Shown: piece after piece, positions 1 through 7,885 of the stretch
How positions within the stretch are numbered: the stretch's first letter is position 1
Layout of the letters: every line of letters begins with the position of its first letter
DNA from: Bacillota bacterium
GTDB taxonomy: Bacteria; Bacillota; Limnochordia; DTU080
Direction: 5' to 3'
Length of the DNA stretch: 33,311 bases
Assembly (NCBI GenBank): GCA_012838035.1
Contig: DUQB01000241.1
Location: 1-33,311, forward strand
Made by a program: the position numbers and the translations under genes
The notes under the pieces: generated by a model
The model's database searches: none
Told to the model about the DNA's origin: nothing
Seen by the model: only the letters and a program-made list of their open reading frames with translations

Positions 1-674
1 GCATCTTGTTCTACGGAGATGGCGTTAAGCCAGAATGCGGCAGCTTTCTGCCGCCATTGGGCTGCCTGTGATTGCCGGGGAAAAAGCAAAGCGGCACGGG
101 CGAGTAGGCCGGCTTTTAAGGCGTTCGCTTCGGCGCGATTGGCGCCCGGACTTAACCCGCCTTCAATATGGGCGGCTAAGTAATGGTCTGCTTCTGTAAT
201 TAGTACGCTGCGGATCAATGCTTGATCATAAGGCGCCATCTTTTCTGCCAGTAGATCGTAAGCCAAGAGGCCTTGCGCGATCCAAAGCGCGGCATACTGT
301 TTATCGTGGGCTGATACGGTTGAACCCCACTTATTGCCATCGGTAAGACGCAGTGGGCCGGCCATATGGGTGCCGAAAAGGTAGCGCGAACCTTTTTGAA
401 AACGCTCGAGGTAATCCGGGTTGTCCGTAGCTTTAGCTAATACGCCGAACACACCTGTAGCTGCAGCTTGCGCCATCACGCCCCAGGAGGCGTAGCCGGT
501 TCCGTAGTATCCGGCTACTGTATGCGGCGAGGTGTATGCGTGCCCATCCATACTACGGCCGTCGCGTCCCGTAATTTCGGCAGGAGAGAGCCAGGTCCAT
601 GCATTATCGGCATGGGTAACCCAATTATGTAATATATCGATACACTTCATGGCCGGCATTGATCCGGCGTGCAT
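1..674 (-). CDS. Partial protein of unknown family, N-terminus uncertain, C-terminus beyond window
   Basis: The frame is open from a TAG at 699-701 to the window edge, about 225 codons from the ATG at 672-674 (other ATGs at 657-659 and 648-650). The product is rich in Trp, Tyr, His and Gly, with stretches such as GYYGTGYASWGVMAQAAATG and LRLTDGNKWGSTVSAHDKQY, and looks alpha-helical and soluble. I do not recognise the family; the pattern would suit an alpha/alpha-toroid glycan lyase or hydrolase, but that is a guess. No good Shine-Dalgarno site precedes any of the ATGs, and upstream DNA in two other frames also reads like protein, so this is probably the 3' part of a frameshifted gene rather than an intact one. 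It points away from degV. Confidence 0.55.
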   Translation of the reverse strand, partial: MHAGSMPAMKCIDILHNWVTHADNAWTWLSPAEITGRDGRSMDGHAYTSPHTVAGYYGTGYASWGVMAQAAATGVFGVLAKATDNPDYLERFQKGSRYLFGTHMAGPLRLTDGNKWGSTVSAHDKQYAALWIAQGLLAYDLLAEKMAPYDQALIRSVLITEADHYLAAHIEGGLSPGANRAEANALKAGLLARAALLFPRQSQAAQWRQKAAAFWLNAISVEQD

Positions 675-839
675 CACATTCAACCTGCGGCCACCTTTCT
701 ACTACATCATAGCCTTTTTCCACACTAAGGTCGGCTTTCTCCTGCCGTTATTCGGCATTATAGAGAACTTTGTTCACCAAGTATCGCCAACAGAGTAGGA
801 AGATGCCCATTCCATGGCTAAATGATCCTTAATGCCAAG
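628..839 (-). pseudogene. Frameshifted upstream part of the gene at 1-674
   Basis: On the minus strand, one frame (839 to 777) reads LGIKDHLAMEWASSYSVGDT and then hits a TGA. A second frame (747 to 628) reads VEKGYDVVERWPQVECDARR, INAGHE and onward; it carries a TAA at 748-750 just upstream and ends at TAA 625-627. The third frame continues as the 1-674 ORF (CIDILHNWVTHADNAW). The three segments are collinear, each has protein-like composition, and none has its own ribosome-binding site. The simplest reading is one ancestral gene broken by at least two frameshifts plus a nonsense codon. An assembly error is the alternative. Confidence 0.4.
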
Positions 840-925
840 TGCTTAGGCAGCGTGTCATCAGAACGATGCAAATGGAGCAGCTTGCGCTCGGCCCGTCAAA
901 ATGCATAGGAAGAAGGAGGACCAAC

Positions 926-1798
926 ATGCGCCCCGTACAATTTGTTACAGACTCTTCCTCGGATCTGCCCGTCGAACTAACTCGAGAGCTTGACATGCAT
1001 ATTATTCCCCTGACTTACATCATTAACGGAGAAGCGAAACAGGACGATCTCTGGGTGCACACTCAGCCTGCCGATTTTTACAATCAAATGCGTTCTGGAG
1101 CGAGTTGCAGCACGTCGCAAGTGACGGTCAATGATTTTGTTCAGCACTTTACCTCAATCGTTGAATCAGGTAAGGATGTGCTTTACCTGTGCTTTTCATC
1201 CGCTTTGAGCGGAACGTACAACGCTGCCGTTCTGGCGAGTAAGAATGTTGCGGCTGCTCATCCTGAAGCCCGAATCAAGATAGTAGACACCCGGTCGGCC
1301 TCATTGGGAGAAGGGCTATTGGCGTATGAGACTGCGCTGAAAGTGCGTGAGGGAGGCTCCTTGGGCGAAGTATATGACTGGGCGGAGGAGAACAAGTTGC
1401 TGGTCAATCACTGGTTCACAGTGGGTGATCTGGAGTATCTGCGCCGCGGCGGCCGCATTTCTCACTTTACGAGCACCGTCGGTTCTCTACTCCAGGTGAA
1501 GCCGATTTTGCGTGTTGATGATGAAGGGCGCCTAGTGTCCTACAGTAAAGCACGCGGTCGGAAGCGCAGTATCGACGAACTGGCTAAGCACTGCATCAGT
1601 CGCATTGATCCTAATCGGAACAACATCATCGCTATTAGTCACGGCGACTGCGAAGCAGATGCGCTTGAACTGCAGGCAGCCATCAAGAAGGAAGTACCGG
1701 TTGCCAAAAGCATCATCCGGGCCACCGGTCCGGTAATCGGTTCTCATTCAGGCCCGGAAACCTTGGCTCTCTTCTTCTGGGGCGGAGGACGCGATTGA
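926..1798 (+). CDS. DegV family fatty-acid-binding protein
   Basis: This is a 290-residue protein with the DegV signature at its N-terminus (FVTDSSSDLP, residues 6-15), the central TSQVTVNDF segment, and a C-terminal GPVIGSHSGPETLALFF motif close to the family's G-x-x-I-G-x-H-x-G-P box. DegV/FakB proteins bind a fatty acid and present it to the kinase FakA for phosphorylation. No FakA is in this window, so the partner is elsewhere. The frame is open further upstream (to 839), but ATG 926 is chosen because AAGGAGG lies at 913-919 with 6-base spacing and the DSSSD motif then sits at the usual position. It is transcribed toward the CorC-like gene 72 bases downstream. Confidence 0.9.
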   Translation: MRPVQFVTDSSSDLPVELTRELDMHIIPLTYIINGEAKQDDLWVHTQPADFYNQMRSGASCSTSQVTVNDFVQHFTSIVESGKDVLYLCFSSALSGTYNAAVLASKNVAAAHPEARIKIVDTRSASLGEGLLAYETALKVREGGSLGEVYDWAEENKLLVNHWFTVGDLEYLRRGGRISHFTSTVGSLLQVKPILRVDDEGRLVSYSKARGRKRSIDELAKHCISRIDPNRNNIIAISHGDCEADALELQAAIKKEVPVAKSIIRATGPVIGSHSGPETLALFFWGGGRD

Positions 1799-1870
1799 CG
1801 TCAAATTGCGCAAACTAAGGGCGATATGTACAGGCCTTCTATGTACGCCGACTACTTCCTGAGGTGAAAT

Positions 1871-3121
1871 ATGATCTGGGTGACGCTCGGGTTGCTGCTT
1901 GTTGGTTCATCGCTCTTCAGGACCTGTGAGACAGCCTTTTTGTACGCGGATAGGTCGAGTTTGCGATATGCGGACACGGCGGAGAAATCCGGTCGGTACG
2001 CTGATATGTGGAGAAAGCCGGGACGTTTGGCGGCAACCACGCTGCTCGGCGGTGTAGTAGTGAACACTACTTTTACCGTACTGATCACTCTGACGGCGCT
2101 TGAGCGCTACGGTCGATACGCCGCTATTGTCGCCGTCATGTTTGCCGCCTTACTTATACTGGCTATTGGTGAAGTTTTCCCACGGGTTGTTGGTAGCGTA
2201 AAGGCGCAACAGATTAGTCTGTGGGCGTTGCGGCCTCTTCAACTGCTCAGCGTGCTGTTGCAGCCGTTCGTTCATATGGTGCTCACCGGCAATAGACTCA
2301 TCACACGCCTTCTGGGAGGACCACAAGAGCCAGTGGTTATGGTTACCACGGCCGATATTCGCTCGCTGATCTCATTAGGGCACGAACAAGGGGTGCTGGA
2401 GCACGAAGAAGAGGAAATGCTCACCAGCGTATTTGAGTTTCGGGATGCCGTTGCCGGTGAGGTGATGACGCCGCGCTTAGATCTGCCTCTAGTACCGGTG
2501 ACCGCCGGGATTGATGAAGCAGCCGATTGTATGCTGCAACAAGGCGTATCGCGCTTAGCGGCCTATGAGTCGCATCCCGATCAGATTATCGGCGTGGTGC
2601 ACATTGAAGACGTGTTGCGCGCTAAAATGGATGGTAGAGACTGCCTCGTACATGAACTGGCGCGTCCGGCTTTAGTTGTGCCTGAATCGAAGTCGGTAGC
2701 CGACTTACTCAATCAGATGCGCAAGACGCGTGTGTCCACTGCTATAGTTGCTGATGAGTACGGTTCAAGCTCCGGCGTCATTACGCTGGAGGACTTAGTG
2801 GAACACATCGTTGGCGATCTTTGGGATGAACACGATCCTGATCACGCTGAAGACGGTTTCATATCAGGTGAAAGCGGCGGCGTCGTAGACGGCAGATTAT
2901 CGATTGACGAGCTCAATGATGCACTTAACATCCGCCTTTCAGACGAGCATGCACACACGCTGGGCGGATGGATTTTTCATACTCTGGGACGTCTGGCACA
3001 GCAAGGCGATAGCGTCACTTATGCCGACGTAGAGTTTAAGGTCGTTGCTATGGATCGTTGGCGGGTAGATAAAGTGCGCGTCACGCATCTCCCGGGGAAA
3101 GATCATGTGCCGATGGTTTAG
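1871..3121 (+). CDS. CNNM/CorC (hemolysin TlyC-like) membrane protein with CBS domains
   Basis: A 416-residue integral membrane protein. Residues about 1-150 form the CNNM (DUF21) transmembrane region with four hydrophobic stretches (for example near 1-16, 56-76, 83-101 and 115-130). About 190-310 carry a CBS pair (EVMTPRLDLPLVPV, STAIVADEYGSSSGVITLED). The C-terminal 80 residues match the CorC_HlyC domain (GRLSIDELNDALNIRL ... HTLGGWIFHTLGRLAQQGD). Family members are linked to Mg2+/Co2+ efflux; the older hemolysin label is weakly founded. GAGGTG precedes ATG 1871. The gene ends 49 bases before the CCA-adding enzyme start, so the two may share a transcript. Confidence 0.88.
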   Translation: MIWVTLGLLLVGSSLFRTCETAFLYADRSSLRYADTAEKSGRYADMWRKPGRLAATTLLGGVVVNTTFTVLITLTALERYGRYAAIVAVMFAALLILAIGEVFPRVVGSVKAQQISLWALRPLQLLSVLLQPFVHMVLTGNRLITRLLGGPQEPVVMVTTADIRSLISLGHEQGVLEHEEEEMLTSVFEFRDAVAGEVMTPRLDLPLVPVTAGIDEAADCMLQQGVSRLAAYESHPDQIIGVVHIEDVLRAKMDGRDCLVHELARPALVVPESKSVADLLNQMRKTRVSTAIVADEYGSSSGVITLEDLVEHIVGDLWDEHDPDHAEDGFISGESGGVVDGRLSIDELNDALNIRLSDEHAHTLGGWIFHTLGRLAQQGDSVTYADVEFKVVAMDRWRVDKVRVTHLPGKDHVPMV

Positions 3122-3170
3122 CAAACGCACATTCTACAGCCGGTCAGGCTATTTTCATGGGGGAATACTC

Positions 3171-4514
3171 ATGGATATTTCGCCGCCAGTCGGTGCGCTC
3201 GATATTGTTCAATGCTTGCAACAAGCAGGGCATCAAGCAGTATTTGTGGGAGGTTGCGTGCGCGACCTTTTGTTGGGCATCGCGCCTACCGATTGGGATG
3301 TGGCTACCAGCGCCCGGCCTGAGCAAGTACGGCAGCTTTTTGCGCATACCGTTCCCGTGGGTATCAAGTTCGGCACGGTTATGGTGTTAAACCCCGAAGC
3401 GGTAGAGGTGACGACTTTTCGGCGCGACTTAGGTAGCAAGAACAGCCGCCATCCAGTTCAGGTGCTCTTTACCGATAGTCTGACGGAGGACTTGGCCAGA
3501 CGTGATTTTACGATCAATGCACTTGCTTGGGATCCGATTACGGACACGCATATCGATCCGTTCGGCGGTCGTGCTGATTTAACGGCGCAGTTGGTGCGAG
3601 CGGTGGGAGATCCTATGCAGCGATTCTATGAGGATGCTCTACGCATTTTGCGAGCCGTACGGTTTGCCTGTCGCCTGGATTTCGATATTGAGTCGGAAAC
3701 ATGGGATGCAGTGATTAGTTCGGCGTATTTAACGGATCGCCTGAGCAAAGAGCGCGTGCGTGACGAATTGCTGAAGATTCTTGCCGTGCCGGACCCGGGG
3801 CGAGGCCTTTGGATGCTGAACGAGTTAGGCATTTTGCAGCGTATCATACCCGAACTGCGCGGTAGCGAGCGATTGGCGCAAGGTAAACGAGGCGCGCCTA
3901 CATTATTGGACCACCTGATTCAGACTGCTGCCGCCTGCCCGGAAAAACCATTGCTGCGGTTGGCTGGGCTGTTGCATGATATCGGCAAGTTAACCACGCG
4001 TCAGATTACTTCCATCGGCCGAGTTGTGTTCCATGGACATACGCAGGAAGGGGCGCGCATAGCCGGCAAGGTGATGCGTCGTTTATGCTTTGATAGTAAA
4101 TCGATAGCATATGCGCAATGGTTAGTCCAAAATCACATGCACCAAGGTGAAATAAGTCGTAAGGTATTGCGCCGCTGGTTGAGCGCCCAAGGCGAAACCT
4201 GGATCAGAGACCTTCTTGCTCTACGCAAAGCCGATCATATTGCGAGCGGCGGTTCTGATGCGCCTGCGCTCAGCAAAGCGGAAGCGGATTTAGATGCGAT
4301 TTTGGCCAATGAGCAGGTGCTTAAACCAAGCGACTTGGCAGTTGATGGACATGACATTATGAAGCTGCTACAAATTTCCCCAGGACCGGCTGTAGGACAG
4401 GTTTTAGCAAGGCTCTATGAACATATCCTGGAAAATCCGGCCGACAACAATCGGGCGAGTCTGCTAGATCAGGCTGAACGACTATGGGCGGATAAACAAC
4501 ATTTTTCTCGCTGA
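3171..4514 (+). CDS. cca: CCA tRNA nucleotidyltransferase (class II, with HD domain)
   Basis: This 447-residue enzyme adds or repairs the 3'-CCA of tRNAs from CTP and ATP. Visible motifs are GGCVRDLLLG (27-36), the metal-binding DWD (41-43), RRDFTINALAWDP, and RILRAVRFACRLDF of the neck/head region, followed by an HD-type domain (LLRLAGLLHDIGKL). Poly(A) polymerase I shares the fold, but in Bacillota this architecture is normally the CCA enzyme; the HD domain recalls forms with extra phosphohydrolase activity. The frame is open to 3105, overlapping the previous gene, but ATG 3171 has a GGGGGAA site 6-8 bases upstream and places the GGCVRD motif at the usual distance. Confidence 0.92.
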   Translation: MDISPPVGALDIVQCLQQAGHQAVFVGGCVRDLLLGIAPTDWDVATSARPEQVRQLFAHTVPVGIKFGTVMVLNPEAVEVTTFRRDLGSKNSRHPVQVLFTDSLTEDLARRDFTINALAWDPITDTHIDPFGGRADLTAQLVRAVGDPMQRFYEDALRILRAVRFACRLDFDIESETWDAVISSAYLTDRLSKERVRDELLKILAVPDPGRGLWMLNELGILQRIIPELRGSERLAQGKRGAPTLLDHLIQTAAACPEKPLLRLAGLLHDIGKLTTRQITSIGRVVFHGHTQEGARIAGKVMRRLCFDSKSIAYAQWLVQNHMHQGEISRKVLRRWLSAQGETWIRDLLALRKADHIASGGSDAPALSKAEADLDAILANEQVLKPSDLAVDGHDIMKLLQISPGPAVGQVLARLYEHILENPADNNRASLLDQAERLWADKQHFSR

Positions 4515-4559
4515 ACCAAGGTAGGGTTCTGACGCATCTCTGTGGAATTGGTAAGCAAC

Positions 4560-4578
4560 GGATTACGACTAGTAATCC
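4560..4578. repeat. Perfect inverted repeat just upstream of the methyltransferase RBS
   Basis: GGATTAC (4560-4566), five-base spacer GACTA, then GTAATCC (4572-4578). It lies 12 bases before the GGAGG Shine-Dalgarno site at 4591-4595 and has no T-run after it, so an operator or an RNA hairpin controlling translation is more likely than a terminator. Confidence 0.55.
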
Positions 4579-4603
4579 AGGGTAAAACTTGGAGGTTTCG
4601 TAT

Positions 4604-5545
4604 GTGAGAAAAGGTTCTAAGACATCCAGCTTCGGTACCCCTGCGCGTGAGTCCCACGATGCTTCAACCTTCTACGCTCAACGGTTATATGAGCACGTAC
4701 CACAAAATGCGACAAAGCCGGACAATTTCAGTTCCGGCGAAAACGCCCCCGGTTCCACCGACGTGGTTTGGCAAGACGGAGAGGCTCCTTTCAACCGTAT
4801 CTACCGCGGCGATAGCCGATGGATGGCAGAATTGCCCGACGACAGCGTACACCTGATGGTAACTTCACCACCATACAACGTAGGGAAGGATTACGACGAA
4901 AATCTCAGTCTGGAAGAATATCTAACGCTTTTACGCCAAGTTTTTAACGAAACCTATCGCGTTTTAGCACCAGGCGGACGGGCATGTGTTAATATCGCCA
5001 ACTTGGGGCGACGCCCCTACATTCCTCTCCATGCATACATCATTGCCGACATGATCGATATCGGTTATTTAATGCGCGGCGAAATCATTTGGGATAAAGG
5101 GGCGGGCGCCGGAGTAAGCTGCGCCTGGGGTAGTTTCGCTTCCGCATCGAATCCGGTACTGCGCGATGTGCACGAGTATATTCTGGTCTTCTCCAAAGGC
5201 GACTTTAAACGAGAAAAAGGCAACAAGGAGAACACCATCTCTAATGAAGACTTTGTTGCCTGGACCAAGTCCGTATGGCAAATGGGTACTGAATCGGCCA
5301 AAAAAGTAGGACACCCGGCGCCGTTTCCGGTAGAATTACCTCGCCGCTTAATCGAGCTTTATACGTTTGTCGATGATATTGTTTTAGACCCATTCTGCGG
5401 TAGCGGCACCACTTGTGTGGCGGCAGCGCTAAACAAGCGGCGCTATGTGGGTTACGACATTTCTCCGGAATACGCTCAGCTGGCAGCCAAACGCCTTGAA
5501 GTGTTAAAGCGGGAGACGCGCCAAGGCGGCTTACCCTTTAGTTAA
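4604..5545 (+). CDS. Site-specific DNA methyltransferase (amino-methylating, beta-type motif order)
   Basis: A 313-residue SAM-dependent DNA methyltransferase. The catalytic motif IV TSPPYN is at residues 87-92 and comes before the SAM-binding motif I DPFCGSGTT (262-270), the beta-class order used by N4-cytosine and N6-adenine enzymes. The first 60 or so residues are a polar, Ser/Gly/Asn-rich extension before the conserved core (IYRGDSRWMAELPDDSVHLM). Start GTG 4604 is chosen because GGAGG at 4591-4595 lies 8 bases upstream; the in-frame TTG at 4589 overlaps that site. No restriction endonuclease or specificity subunit is nearby, so this looks like an orphan (regulatory or protective) methylase. 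The target sequence cannot be read from the protein. Confidence 0.85.
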   Translation: MRKGSKTSSFGTPARESHDASTFYAQRLYEHVPQNATKPDNFSSGENAPGSTDVVWQDGEAPFNRIYRGDSRWMAELPDDSVHLMVTSPPYNVGKDYDENLSLEEYLTLLRQVFNETYRVLAPGGRACVNIANLGRRPYIPLHAYIIADMIDIGYLMRGEIIWDKGAGAGVSCAWGSFASASNPVLRDVHEYILVFSKGDFKREKGNKENTISNEDFVAWTKSVWQMGTESAKKVGHPAPFPVELPRRLIELYTFVDDIVLDPFCGSGTTCVAAALNKRRYVGYDISPEYAQLAAKRLEVLKRETRQGGLPFS

Positions 5546-5559
5546 TGGATGGCCGTAGC

Positions 5560-5619
5560 TGGTCTCGCGATAGGGGCGGCAGCTTATGCTCCTTGCGGTT
5601 GCGCTTCACTACGAGACCA
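5560..5619. repeat. 8-bp inverted repeat with long spacer after the methyltransferase
   Basis: TGGTCTCG (5560-5567) is mirrored by CGAGACCA (5612-5619) with 44 bases between. It could be part of a termination structure for the methyltransferase transcript, but no T-run follows. The rest of 5546-5801 holds no other convincing element. Confidence 0.3.
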
Positions 5620-5801
5620 AAAGACGCTTCTGCGATAAACATGGAAGGCTGTATGAAAAATGAGTTAAAAAAGCGGCATTTTGCTACCGAGTAAGGTATG
5701 ATAATGATAAGGAGTCGGCGTTAAGCGGCTCAGGGTTATGCGTGACGATAGCAGCGCTTTAAGCCTTGTGCGGATATGATGAGTAAGGGAGAGTGGTTAC
5801 G

Positions 5802-6065
5802 ATGAATAGTCAAGCGGTCGGCGAATTCGTTCGTAGTGTCAGTGGGTTCGGTCCGGTACGTGCAAAAACACTGCGTAATGGGAAAGAAATTCGTCTCCTG
5901 CAGGCTACCATCAATACATCCGCCGACATCATGCGTATTCAAAGCGATACGGATTTCATCGAAGTTGATCTTAACAAAATCGAACACATCAGTTATTCAC
6001 CGGAAAAGCAAAAGTACTTTGTTCACCTGCAAGACGGCTTCGTAGAGGTTCGTCCGGACATCTAG
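5802..6065 (+). CDS. Small protein of unknown function (87 residues)
   Basis: Not recognised. The 87-residue product has a basic N-terminal half (VRSVSGFGPVRAKTLRNGKE) and a hydrophobic/polar alternating C-terminal half (DFIEVDLNKIEHISYSPEKQ, then KYFVHLQDGFVEVRPD) that looks like a small beta-sheet domain. No signal peptide, transmembrane segment or Cys is present. ATG 5802 has GGGAG at 5787-5791, about 10 bases upstream; the in-frame GTG at 5793 is too close to that site. It stands alone between the methyltransferase and the CD3324-family regulator with gaps over 200 bases on each side, so it is probably its own transcription unit. Confidence 0.65.
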   Translation: MNSQAVGEFVRSVSGFGPVRAKTLRNGKEIRLLQATINTSADIMRIQSDTDFIEVDLNKIEHISYSPEKQKYFVHLQDGFVEVRPDI

Positions 6066-6276
6066 AGCAGGACAGGTGGATTTTTGCCTTGCGGCTTCAT
6101 GTGCAGACCATTTGTTCAGAATATTTAAACCTAGTCTGCTAAGCCGGTTTTCTAAGCAATGATTGTGTGATGGAAAGCAATGTCTAAGGGCCGCATCACT
6201 CTACTTGATGCCGGATAATCAATGCCGCGGAATACAAGAGAGTGACCTTACGCTTTTTTGCAGGGAGGTGATTCAA

Positions 6277-6363
6277 ATGGTAAATCGACGTTTGCAGGAG
6301 ATTATGCAACGGGAGGGTCCATTTGAAGCGCTACTACAATGCAACGGAGGTACTACCTGCTGA
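6277..6363 (+). CDS. Candidate 28-residue leader ORF overlapping the CD3324-family gene
   Basis: ATG 6277 has one of the strongest Shine-Dalgarno sites in the window (AGGGAGGTGAT, 6262-6272) and encodes MVNRRLQEIMQREGPFEALL, QCNGGTTC, ending at TGA 6361-6363. It overlaps the start of the downstream gene (6323) by 41 bases in another frame, so ribosomes on the leader would cross the second gene's own GGGAGG site (6311-6316). This suggests translational coupling or attenuation. It is too short for homology to help; the RBS is the main evidence. Confidence 0.45.
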   Translation: MVNRRLQEIMQREGPFEALLQCNGGTTC

Positions 6364-6589
6364 ACTGCTGGAACAGGTACAGCAGTATGTCCAAGGCGTA
6401 CGGCTATATATCCCCATCAAAGGAGAACCGGCCGGGTGGGGCGTGAAAAGCGGAACGCGCGCCCAACTTGCTCAGCGTAATGCCGTCATACGCACTCGCT
6501 ACGCGGAGGGTGCCGGTATTGAGACATTAGCCCGAGAGTTTTTCCTTAGTCATGACCGTGTGAGGAAGATCATCGGCAAAAACGGCTGA
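6323..6589 (+). CDS. CD3324 family protein (small HTH-type putative regulator)
   Basis: An 88-residue protein resembling the CD3324 family common in spore-forming Bacillota: an N-terminal YYNATEVLPAELLEQVQQYV segment, a short LYIPIKGEPAGWG linker, and a C-terminal helix-turn-helix (RNAVIRTRYAEGAGIETLAR, then EFFLSHDRVRKII) related to Mor-type transcription activators. The role in the cell is not established. The start is TTG 6323 with GGGAGG at 6311-6316, giving the family-typical beginning MKRYYNATEVLP. A short leader ORF overlaps its 5' end. It ends 221 bases before the convergent nadA, with a strong hairpin between. Confidence 0.75.
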   Translation: MKRYYNATEVLPAELLEQVQQYVQGVRLYIPIKGEPAGWGVKSGTRAQLAQRNAVIRTRYAEGAGIETLAREFFLSHDRVRKIIGKNG

Positions 6590-6681
6590 AATCATTTTCG
6601 GGGCTGCATGTTCAATGCGCCGTATGTTACAGTGTCCTTGGCAACGCGTGGCCAATCCCTTGTTGAAGGGGGTGGTTTTCA

Positions 6682-6714
6682 ATGATTGAAAGCCGGGAGG
6701 GTCCGGCGCAATAA
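6682..6714 (+). CDS. Candidate 10-residue mini-ORF (MIESREGPAQ)
   Basis: A G-rich Shine-Dalgarno-like run (AAGGGGGTGG, about 6666-6675) lies a few bases before ATG 6682; the ORF ends at TAA 6712. It carries the same decamer GGGAGGGTCC (6695-6704) and the same encoded REGP tetrapeptide as the leader at 6277-6363. It precedes a strong terminator-like hairpin. Translation is unproven and the ORF may be accidental. Confidence 0.2.
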   Translation: MIESREGPAQ

Positions 6715-6729
6715 CCGGGCCAAACGGTA

Positions 6730-6767
6730 ACAGAGAGGGTATCCTATACAGCGGATACCCTCTCTGT
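6730..6767 (+). terminator. Strong hairpin between convergent genes
   Basis: ACAGAGAGGGTATCC (6730-6744) pairs perfectly over 15 bp with GGATACCCTCTCTGT (6753-6767) around an 8-base loop. A moderately T-rich ATTCTATATAGTT follows on the plus strand. It sits between the CD3324-family gene (+) and the 3' end of nadA (-), so it is probably an intrinsic terminator, possibly acting both ways, although the T-run is weak. Confidence 0.75.
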
Positions 6768-6810
6768 ATTCTATATAGTTGTACACACATACCGGCGCAA
6801 TTGTGCGCCC

Positions 6811-7788
6811 CTAGCCGATAGCAAGCATGCGGTCAATGGAGCGGCGCGCTTTCCGGGCGATATCCTCCGGTACCGTTACTACAAATTCGTCGTGTTTAAG
6901 TGAGTGCAAAACCTTCTCCAAAGTGATCATCTTCATATACTTGCAGACCGCTTCCGTATGCACAGGGTAAAACCGCTTGTGCGGGTTTTCGCGCTGCAAC
7001 GGATGGAGGATGCCCACCTCGGTCGCCACCACAAAATCCGTATCCGGCGAGTTCTTTACATGATTAATCATGCCGCCGGTGGAAAGCAGAAAGGTTCGCT
7101 CGGAACTGATGTGACCCGAGGCCAGGTAGTCCATACTTTGCGTAACACAACCACACTCCGGATGGATGAGAAAGTCGGCGCCTTTGTGTTCAGCCCGGAG
7201 CAACTCGATTTGGCTGGGGCGAATACCGGCATGGACATGGCACTCGCCCAGCCAGATGTGCATGTTCTGCCGACCCGTCATGCGCTTTACATAGCTGCCC
7301 AAGAACATGTCTGGACAAAAGAGGATTTCTTGCTCTTCCGGAATAGAATTTACGACAGCCAACGCGTTGCTTGATGTGCAACAAATGTCCGTTTCAGCTT
7401 TCACTTCAGCAGACGTGTTGACGTAGGATACGACAATAGCTCCCGGATGCAGCGCTTTCCATTCTCGTAATTGCTCCGCAGTGATCGTATCAGCCAGCGA
7501 GCAACCTGCTGCCGGATCCGGAATGAGCACCATTTTATCCGGGTTCAGTATCGCCGCTGTTTCAGCCATAAAATGGACGCCGCAAAAAACAATACGATCC
7601 GCTGTGGTTTCTGCCGCAATACGGGCTAGTTGGAGTGAATCGCCAACATGCTCCGCAACATCTTGTACCTCAGGCAGTTGATAATTATGTGCCAAGATCA
7701 CAGCGTTTTTCTGTTGCGCAAGTCGGCGGATTTCAGCTTGGAGTTCGGAAACGGCCACTGCCGTACTCAAGTTGGTCAATCCTTTCAT
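6811..7788 (-). CDS. nadA: Quinolinate synthase A
   Basis: A 325-residue NadA, which condenses iminoaspartate with dihydroxyacetone phosphate to quinolinate for de novo NAD synthesis. It shows the family motifs ILAHNYQLPEVQDVAEHVGD near the N-terminus and three cysteine regions suited to hold the 4Fe-4S cluster (FCGVHFMAETAAILNP, GECHVHAGI, HPECGC). Length is typical of the short NadA type. NadB and NadC, often in the same operon, are absent here. ATG 7788 has only a weak ribosome-binding site; a TTG six codons in (after AAAGGA) is an alternative start. An extended -10 promoter lies about 50 bases upstream. Confidence 0.92.
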   Translation of the reverse strand: MKGLTNLSTAVAVSELQAEIRRLAQQKNAVILAHNYQLPEVQDVAEHVGDSLQLARIAAETTADRIVFCGVHFMAETAAILNPDKMVLIPDPAAGCSLADTITAEQLREWKALHPGAIVVSYVNTSAEVKAETDICCTSSNALAVVNSIPEEQEILFCPDMFLGSYVKRMTGRQNMHIWLGECHVHAGIRPSQIELLRAEHKGADFLIHPECGCVTQSMDYLASGHISSERTFLLSTGGMINHVKNSPDTDFVVATEVGILHPLQRENPHKRFYPVHTEAVCKYMKMITLEKVLHSLKHDEFVVTVPEDIARKARRSIDRMLAIG

Positions 7789-7836
7789 TTAACCCGAAGT
7801 GGTCTTCCGACCCAGGTAAAGCCTGGATTACCTTGA

Positions 7837-7845
7837 ATTATAGCA
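7837..7845 (-). promoter_or_regulatory. Extended -10 promoter element for nadA
   Basis: On the minus strand, TGC followed directly by TATAAT (-10 hexamer at 7842 down to 7837) matches a TGn extended -10 for the housekeeping sigma factor. No good -35 box is visible 17 bases upstream, which is tolerated with TGn. The leader downstream contains a small inverted repeat (CCAGG...CCTGG near 7812-7825) that could be an operator. Confidence 0.5.
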
Positions 7846-7885
7846 TGGATGGGATAAAGATAGAAAGTCTCGCCGGTCCTTAGCG

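Noticed and set aside
4604-5545. Restriction-modification or phage-defence island around the methyltransferase
   Set aside because: Neighbours are housekeeping genes (cca) or orphan small proteins; no nuclease, helicase or specificity subunit is present.
6904-7374. 156-codon plus-strand ORF inside nadA
   Set aside because: Antisense to clear nadA coding sequence with all family motifs; no RBS.
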